Source: Dehalococcoidia bacterium
GTDB taxonomy: Bacteria; Chloroflexota; Dehalococcoidia; Lucifugimonadales; UBA1123
Direction: 5' to 3'
Length of the DNA: 64,000 nt
Assembly (NCBI GenBank): GCA_021295915.1
Contig: JAGWBK010000010.1
Location: 1 to 64,000, forward strand
The translations under genes and the position numbers were made by a program. Shown here in pieces: positions 61,610 through 64,000 of the stretch; the first letter of the stretch is position 1; the number at the start of each line of letters is the position of its first letter. The notes beneath the pieces are model-generated. The model searched no databases and was not told the origin of the DNA. It saw nothing but the letters and a program-made list of their open reading frames with translations.

Positions 61610-62875
61610 CTAAACCTTGAGTCTGCGAAGCGGCGACCTGATGACTCCAAGCCAGAGGACAACTCCCATCATTGCCAGGGCGCCACCACTGAGGGAAATA
61701 GACCATCCCAGATTCTCTCCGACGTACCCCAGGGGAAGGGCTCCAATGTAGTGCATCGCGGCGCCATTGAGCCAGAAACTCATCATTCGACCACGAAGCT
61801 GGGGAGGGGTTGTGATCTGCAAGATAGTGGTTCCCACGGAGATGAAACCCGTAAAGCCCACTCCAGTGAGGAACAGCAACGCCAGTGAGACAAGGTAGAT
61901 AGGTGTCAGGGCAAATAGGAGCAGGGTGATCCCAAATGTGAAGATCATGCCCAGCAGGAGCATGTTCTTTCCCCTGAAGTCGCCAAATGACGCGATAACA
62001 AGATTGCCCACCAGCGACCCAACTCCAGTAACCGTAAGAAGAAATCCGGCGCCGTCAGCGTTCATGTTCAGCACTTCTCTGCCAAAAGCCGGAAGCACCT
62101 GAACGTACGATGCCCCGAAGAACCCAAATACGAAGCTCAACCCAATCATCGTGAATGCAATTGGGGAGTTTGCGGCGAAACGAATGCCGTCCCCTAAGTC
62201 GCGCATCACATTTGTGCTGCCTGCCTGCCTGCTCGAACCCAGGTCCCGCAACATGACCAGGAAGACACAGCTCACGCCATAGCAGGCGGCGTTGAGGAAA
62301 AGGGCGTACCCCATGCCGGCGTATTCAATAATCAGACCTGCCAGCGCAGGGGCCATAATTCGCCCAGTGTTGAACACGGCCATATTCAGCGAGGTCGCGT
62401 TTAGTATGTCTTCCCCGTCTACCAAGTCCGGCACGATCGCCATCTGGGCAGGCATGTTTAGGCCCTGGACCGTCCCCAGGACCAATGCGATGCCGTAGAT
62501 GTGCCAGATCGTTATCAGCTGGAGTGCCGCCAGTGTGGCTACCAGGAGTATTAGCGCCATCACGAGGATCCTGCTGACAAACAACAGCCAGCGCCGGTCA
62601 ACCCTGTCCGCGAATATGCCGCCAACGGTAAGCATTGCCAGGTTCGGTACACCATAGATGGCAATCACAATACCGAGTTGGGCAGCTGAGTCAGTCAGTT
62701 CTAGGGCCAGCCAACCAAGGATGAGAAATTGCATGCCCAGCGCCGCTGACTGGCCAATGCCAGAGAGCCAGTACAGGCGGAAGTTTCGATGTCTGAGCGC
62801 ACTGAACGCTTGAATTCTGGGTGCAGTGCGTTGAGTAGTCGCTGTGCGGGTTAGGTCAGAGTTGTCGTCGGGCAC
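61610..62875 (-). CDS. MFS transporter (enterobactin-exporter-like)
   Basis: A 421-residue carrier with about 12 hydrophobic segments. FSALRHRNFRLYWLSGIGQS near 24-43 and GGIFADRVDRRWLLFVSRI near 82-100 resemble exporters of the EntS/DHA3 group. ALTPIYLVSLALLFLTGVGF near 330 and GLIIEYAGMGYALF are further membrane segments. The start is GTG 62875. Substrate unknown. The 213 bases between it and cobQ (61397-61609) hold no feature I can support. Confidence 0.88.
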   Translation of the reverse strand: MPDDNSDLTRTATTQRTAPRIQAFSALRHRNFRLYWLSGIGQSAALGMQFLILGWLALELTDSAAQLGIVIAIYGVPNLAMLTVGGIFADRVDRRWLLFVSRILVMALILLVATLAALQLITIWHIYGIALVLGTVQGLNMPAQMAIVPDLVDGEDILNATSLNMAVFNTGRIMAPALAGLIIEYAGMGYALFLNAACYGVSCVFLVMLRDLGSSRQAGSTNVMRDLGDGIRFAANSPIAFTMIGLSFVFGFFGASYVQVLPAFGREVLNMNADGAGFLLTVTGVGSLVGNLVIASFGDFRGKNMLLLGMIFTFGITLLLFALTPIYLVSLALLFLTGVGFTGFISVGTTILQITTPPQLRGRMMSFWLNGAAMHYIGALPLGYVGENLGWSISLSGGALAMMGVVLWLGVIRSPLRRLKV

Positions 62876-62962
62876 AGCTACTGGTCTTTCTGGCGGACAG
62901 TGGATTCGGCATGAAATCCATCACATTCGATTTCTCTCGTGTAGGCATACTGTGAGGGGACA

Positions 62963-64000
62963 CTAAGCCATTGGCTTGATATCACTCACATTGAGCAGAG
63001 TTGCGCCGTAGTTCTCGAGGGCTGTGTCGCTAACCATGAAATGCTGGGCCGCGGCGTTGATGTTGCGGAGGCAGCGCTGCAATATGTTGCTCCGATGGAT
63101 TGCGGAGCCGCCCGCGTATCTGAACGCGATGGTGGCGACTTCGATTGCAACCTGTGTTACATACGCCGAGACCGCCCGCATTTCGGACTGCATAGCATCG
63201 TCTGGAACATGGCCGTGCGACGCAGTCTGGTAGGCCCGCTCAAACACGTCATGTGCAAGACTGCGAGCAGCGCGAAGACGGAAGTCACATGCGGCGATGT
63301 CCCCACGAAACGCCTCTCTATCGGCCAGTGACGACACTGGAGGATTTCCTCGTTTAGTCTTCGGGGCTAGGCCAACGATCTCGTCGAAAGCTCGCTGGGC
63401 GATTCCGAGGGCGATCCCCGAATGCTCATTTGCGACAAAACCCGGTCTTCCCATTCGATAAATGGCCCCGCCGCGCTTTGGCATCCATGTAGCCGATTCC
63501 CATGTGAATGATTCGGGCACAAACACCTCGCTGGCGGAGATGTCGTTGCTGCCGCTTCCCTCCAGTCCCGTTACGTGCCAGTTGTCGTGGATGTGACCCT
63601 CACTTACGGGAAAGACCATTGATAGCCGTGCGGGAACGCCATCTCTGGGATTCTCTACGGCTGCTCCCGCGGTCATCCACTCAGCGTGACGGACACCGCT
63701 GGCGAAAGGCCACCGCCCGGTCAGCATGTAGCCGCCTTCAACGCGAGTAGCGACACCTCTGAGGGCTGTTGATGTAGCGCCTGTGGGGATTCGTTCCCCA
63801 CCGAATATCTGGGCGACAGCTTCGTCTTTAGTGAATGCTCCGGGCTGTCCAATTGCGGTTGCGCCAATCATCAGGCACCAACCTGCAGATGCGTCGATGT
63901 ACGAGAGGGCCTCTATGACCTCGATCTGTGTGACAGGGTCAGCTTCCGCTCCGCCTAAGACCCCTGGCAGCTTGAGCGTGAAGAGACCAGCGTCCCGCAT
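62963..64000 (-). CDS. Acyl-CoA dehydrogenase family protein (hydroxylase type), partial
   Basis: A 345-residue partial product cut by the right edge of the window; its beginning lies beyond 64000. GLFTLKLPGVLGGAEADPV and IDASAGWCLMIGATAIGQPG are in the N-terminal helical domain. PTGATSTALRGVATRVEGGY and LTGRWPFASGVRHAEWMTAG form the middle beta domain. The C-terminal helical domain has YAGGSAIHRSNILQRCLRNI. The missing catalytic Glu and this architecture fit the flavin-dependent monooxygenase group (HsaA/DszC-like) better than true acyl-CoA dehydrogenases. These oxidise aromatic or sulfur compounds using reduced flavin. Confidence 0.8.
   Translation of the reverse strand: MRDAGLFTLKLPGVLGGAEADPVTQIEVIEALSYIDASAGWCLMIGATAIGQPGAFTKDEAVAQIFGGERIPTGATSTALRGVATRVEGGYMLTGRWPFASGVRHAEWMTAGAAVENPRDGVPARLSMVFPVSEGHIHDNWHVTGLEGSGSNDISASEVFVPESFTWESATWMPKRGGAIYRMGRPGFVANEHSGIALGIAQRAFDEIVGLAPKTKRGNPPVSSLADREAFRGDIAACDFRLRAARSLAHDVFERAYQTASHGHVPDDAMQSEMRAVSAYVTQVAIEVATIAFRYAGGSAIHRSNILQRCLRNINAAAQHFMVSDTALENYGATLLNVSDIKPMA

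Overview
The window reads as a chromosomal segment of a free-living, probably aerobic Chloroflexota bacterium, most likely of the Dehalococcoidia / SAR202-like branch. This is an inference, not a computed placement. It rests on a division cluster that holds rsmH, ftsA and ftsZ but none of the peptidoglycan genes that normally lie between them; a B12-dependent class II ribonucleotide reductase directly behind nrdR; many stand-alone oxidoreductases of a few large families (short-chain dehydrogenases, luciferase-like and deazaflavin enzymes, an enolase-superfamily enzyme, a CoxL-like molybdoenzyme, hydantoinase A/B); and a truncated GAF/histidine kinase of a type I associate with Chloroflexota. 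No rRNA, tRNA or CRISPR array was seen.

Layout. 1-1421: end of an insertion element (IS21-like by its tandem terminal repeats) cutting into a sensor kinase gene that also carries an in-frame amber stop. 1715-5644: a small HTH protein, a small basic protein, an amidohydrolase, then argF, trmD and moaB on the minus strand. 5969-15243: housekeeping block rsmH-ftsA-ftsZ-(terminator)-nrdR-nrdJ-(terminator)-pdxA-proC-yggT. 15279-18087 (minus): deazaflavin reductase, birA, a normal SDR and a second SDR lacking its catalytic Tyr and Lys. 18255-26427 (plus): NIPSNAP protein, hyuA, hyuB, then a tightly coupled ppk2-Nudix-enolase superfamily set and an MFS carrier. 26679-36355: CoxL-like subunit, a MoxR ATPase behind a terminator, a GlcG-like protein, two thiamine-diphosphate enzymes with an NHL propeller and rmuC between them. 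36470-43767: MFS carrier, amidohydrolase, SDR, an ABC-2 exporter, alpha/beta hydrolase, LLM oxidoreductase and zinc alcohol dehydrogenase.

43814-44455 is the most interesting locus: a DsbA/FrnE-like thiol oxidoreductase whose only active-site cysteine codon is replaced by an in-frame TGA. The TGA is followed at the right distance by a small hairpin with a G at the start of its loop, as in a bacterial SECIS. It is a strong candidate selenoprotein, although a Cys-to-stop mutation cannot be excluded from this window.

44641-49870 (plus): LLM oxidoreductase, methyltransferase, endonuclease IV, VIT1/CCC1 carrier, DMT exporter, SDR. 49890-56195 (minus): ACT-domain protein with histidine decarboxylase, and a sugar-oxidation operon (two duplicated SDRs, an L-fucose dehydrogenase-type aldo/keto reductase, a rhamnose mutarotase-family protein, a remnant of a lactonase-type amidohydrolase, an LDH2-family dehydrogenase). 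56328-64000 (minus): Nudix hydrolase, a PKD/collagen-like DUF4349 lipoprotein, an orphan LivK-type binding lipoprotein, cobQ, an MFS exporter and an acyl-CoA dehydrogenase-like protein cut by the window edge.

Working together: cobQ serves corrinoid synthesis and nrdJ needs adenosylcobalamin. The many NAD(P), flavin, F420 and molybdopterin enzymes suggest a generalist oxidising small organic acids, sugars and recalcitrant compounds. About a quarter of the genes appear to start with TTG or GTG.
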